Assembly: GCA_964446285.1 (NCBI GenBank)
Contig: CAYUNT010000225.1
Span: 1 to 6,714, forward strand
Reading direction: 5' to 3'
Source of the DNA: CAYUNT01 sp964446285
Lineage (GTDB): Bacteria; Sumerlaeota; Sumerlaeia; SLMS01; CAYUNT01
Length of the DNA stretch: 6,714 nucleotides
Shown here: positions 5,263 to 6,714 of the stretch, piece after piece
Numbering within the stretch: position 1 is the first letter of the stretch
How the letters are laid out: every line of letters starts with the position of its first letter
The notes under the pieces: generated by a model
Databases searched by the model: none
The model's input: the letters and a program-made list of their open reading frames with translations, nothing else
Told to the model about the DNA's origin: nothing
Made by a program: the position numbers and the translations under genes

Positions 5263-6235
5263 CCATCGCGAGCCGTGGAATTCGTTCAATAGTTATTTGC
5301 GCGCGCGATTTGGCGCCCGCGTGCATCGCGTCGCGCTGGATGCCGGGTTGACGTGCCCAAACCGCGATGGGACCAAGGGGCGCGGGGGGTGCGTGTTTTG
5401 CGATTCCGCCGGATCGCGCGCGGAGTATCAGAATCCCTCGCTGCCAATTGCGGAACAGATGCGCCAGGGCATGGAGCGTCTGGAGCAACGATTTGGCTGC
5501 CAGCGTTTCATTGCGTATTTCCAGGCCTACACAAACACTTATGGCCCGCCCGAATTGCTGGAGAGGTTGTGGCGCGAGGCGCGCATCGACGAACGCGTCG
5601 TTGGCCTGGCCGTCGGAACGCGCCCGGATTGCGCCTCGGACGAAACGCTCGACCGGCTGGCGCGCGTCGTCCGCGATTTGTATCAAATCGGCTGGGTGGA
5701 ATACGGATACATCAGCCGCACGCAAGCCGTGCTCGATGCAGTGAACCGGCGAGAGCGCGTGGAGGATTTCGAGCGGGCGGTCGAGGCGGCGCACGCGCGC
5801 GGATTGCCTGTGTGCGCGCATGTGATCTTTGGCCTGCCGGGCGAACCGCTCGAAGCAACGGCGCAGGCCACCGCGCCCTGGATGGCCCGTCTCGGAATCG
5901 AGGGCGTCAAACTTCACAATCTGTTTGTGGTGCGGGATTCGCCGCTTGCGCAATCCTGGCGCCGGGGAGAGGCGGCGCCGCCCGCGCTTGGCGACTACGT
6001 CCGCGCCGTATGCGACTTCCTGGAACGGATTTCTCCGGAATGTCTGATTCACCGCCTGGCGGGCGAGGCGCCTGGCGACCGGATGCTTGCTCCCGATTGG
6101 GCGCGCGATAAGCAAAAGGTTCTGGATTCGATCCGCGCCGAATTTGCGCGGCGCGGAACGCGGCAGGGGGTGCTCTGGAGCGGGGCTACAACTTCGCGCG
6201 GATCATCGTTGCCGGATAGTGGGGTTTGTTCATGA
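5252..6235 (+). CDS. yhcC: TIGR01212-family radical SAM protein (YhcC/YtqA-like)
   Basis: A 327-residue cytoplasmic iron-sulfur protein of the radical S-adenosylmethionine superfamily. The family hallmark is clear: PWNSFNSYLRARFG near the N-terminus, then CPNRDGTKGRGGCVFC, where Cys35, Cys47 and Cys50 form the CX11CX2C cluster site typical of this family instead of CX3CX2C. Further family blocks are YFQAYTNTYGP (89-99), GTRPDC (122-127), HVIFGLPGE (190-198), KLHNLFVVRDSPLA (220-233) and RLAGEAPGDRMLAPDW (268-283). The length is near the usual 300-325. The GTG start overlaps the upstream stop codon by 11 nt; TTG 5231 would add seven residues. Neither start has a clear Shine-Dalgarno, so coupling to upstream translation is likely. 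Two motifs deviate from the family: WVEYGYISR (148-156) where relatives usually have WVELGLQ, and VNRRE (164-168) where INRGH is usual. The last 20 or so residues extend beyond the family end and overlap the convergent gene. The substrate is not firmly known to me. Confidence 0.9.
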   Translation: MSADHREPWNSFNSYLRARFGARVHRVALDAGLTCPNRDGTKGRGGCVFCDSAGSRAEYQNPSLPIAEQMRQGMERLEQRFGCQRFIAYFQAYTNTYGPPELLERLWREARIDERVVGLAVGTRPDCASDETLDRLARVVRDLYQIGWVEYGYISRTQAVLDAVNRRERVEDFERAVEAAHARGLPVCAHVIFGLPGEPLEATAQATAPWMARLGIEGVKLHNLFVVRDSPLAQSWRRGEAAPPALGDYVRAVCDFLERISPECLIHRLAGEAPGDRMLAPDWARDKQKVLDSIRAEFARRGTRQGVLWSGATTSRGSSLPDSGVCS

Positions 6236-6714
6236 TGTTTTCCACGACGGCGCGCATGTGGGGATAAGCGGTGAAGAGGCGGTTAAAGGTGGAGTGGAAG
6301 GCGTAATACTTTTCCACGTTTCGCAATGCTTCTTTGGCATGGGCTTGCGTGGGCGTGGATGCGCCATCCATCAGGGCCAGAGCGCCCATGTAGAGCCGCC
6401 ACAGGCCCGCATGCATGAGCAAAAACCCATGCGATAGCACGAGATTGCCTTCGAGCAGCAAATCCTTGCGTTCGATTGTGTGGCGGAAATAGCGCTCGGC
6501 CAGGCCGGAAACCTCCGGTTCCTCAAGGCGGATGGGGAGTCCGCGCAATTCGCGGCGTTTGAGCGGCTCGGGCAGCGGATGCAGCGTGAGCCGTCCTCCT
6601 GGGATGACGTTTCGAAAATACATCGCCAGCAGCATGGAAATCTGCGCCAGCCGCCCGCGCCGCGCACCGAGGGTCTGGCGGAATCCGATGATCATTCCAA
6701 GAAATGACCGGAAC
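6186..6714 (-). CDS. C-terminal part of an unrecognised protein, possibly YkgJ/FliB-like
   Basis: The frame is open to the right edge of the window, giving at least 175 residues ending at TAG (6188-6186). An in-frame ATG at 6695 has no room for a Shine-Dalgarno, and codons before it continue a hydrophobic stretch (FRSFLGMIIGF), so the real start lies outside. The piece has no cysteine. It begins with amphipathic helices (RLAQISMLLAMYFRNVIPGG). A proline-rich turn (PLPEPLKRR) and a helical segment (LAERYFRHTIERKDLLLEGN) follow. A hydrophobic helix, GFLLMHAGLWRLYMGALALM, and a tail with VEKYYAFHSTFNRLF complete it. This pattern recalls the C-terminal half of YkgJ- or FliB-like cysteine-cluster proteins, whose Cys motif would lie upstream, but that is a weak impression. 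It converges on the radical SAM gene and overlaps its last 50 nt. Confidence 0.6.
   Translation of the reverse strand, partial: FRSFLGMIIGFRQTLGARRGRLAQISMLLAMYFRNVIPGGRLTLHPLPEPLKRRELRGLPIRLEEPEVSGLAERYFRHTIERKDLLLEGNLVLSHGFLLMHAGLWRLYMGALALMDGASTPTQAHAKEALRNVEKYYAFHSTFNRLFTAYPHMRAVVENIMNKPHYPATMIRAKL

Noticed and set aside
5237..6115. 292-codon open frame on the minus strand
   Set aside because: It is antisense to the radical SAM gene, whose family motifs are unmistakable on the plus strand.

Overview
The window is GC-rich bacterial DNA holding five genes. Four lie on the plus strand and one, cut by the right edge, converges on them from the minus strand. Two secreted proteins carry golvesin/Xly-type beta-sandwich domains, and all three secreted proteins have long Thr/Pro- or Ala/Pro-rich linkers. 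This style is familiar from poorly cultured, metagenome-derived lineages such as Sumerlaeota, Hydrogenedentota and relatives. That placement is inference from protein style, not proof.

Layout: 1-184 is a leader with an extended -10 promoter (TGGTATAAT) and a 6-bp hairpin. 185-1612 encodes an exported protein with a golvesin-like domain followed by a putative NlpC/P60- or CHAP-like cysteine peptidase domain. 1613-1786 is a spacer with candidate promoter and hairpin elements. 1787-2893 encodes an exported alpha/beta-hydrolase-fold protein whose nucleophile serine appears to be glycine. 2980-5262 encodes an exported protein with a golvesin-like domain, about 450 residues of Phe-Gly / Ser-Pro-Phe low-complexity sequence, and a C-terminal thioredoxin-like domain without the CXXC pair. 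5252-6235 encodes a TIGR01212-family (YhcC/YtqA-like) radical SAM protein overlapping the previous gene. 6186-6714 (minus) is the C-terminal part of an unrecognised protein that overlaps the tail of the radical SAM gene.

How the genes might work together: the first three products should all leave the cytoplasm and may act in the periplasm or at the cell surface. One looks like an active cell-wall-type hydrolase. The other two look like pseudoenzymes on long disordered tethers. The most unusual object is the third protein, which joins a surface beta-sandwich to an FG-nucleoporin-like disordered region and a redox-dead thioredoxin fold. The radical SAM gene is probably a cytoplasmic passenger, translationally coupled to that gene rather than functionally linked. 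No mobile element, CRISPR array or RNA gene was seen.
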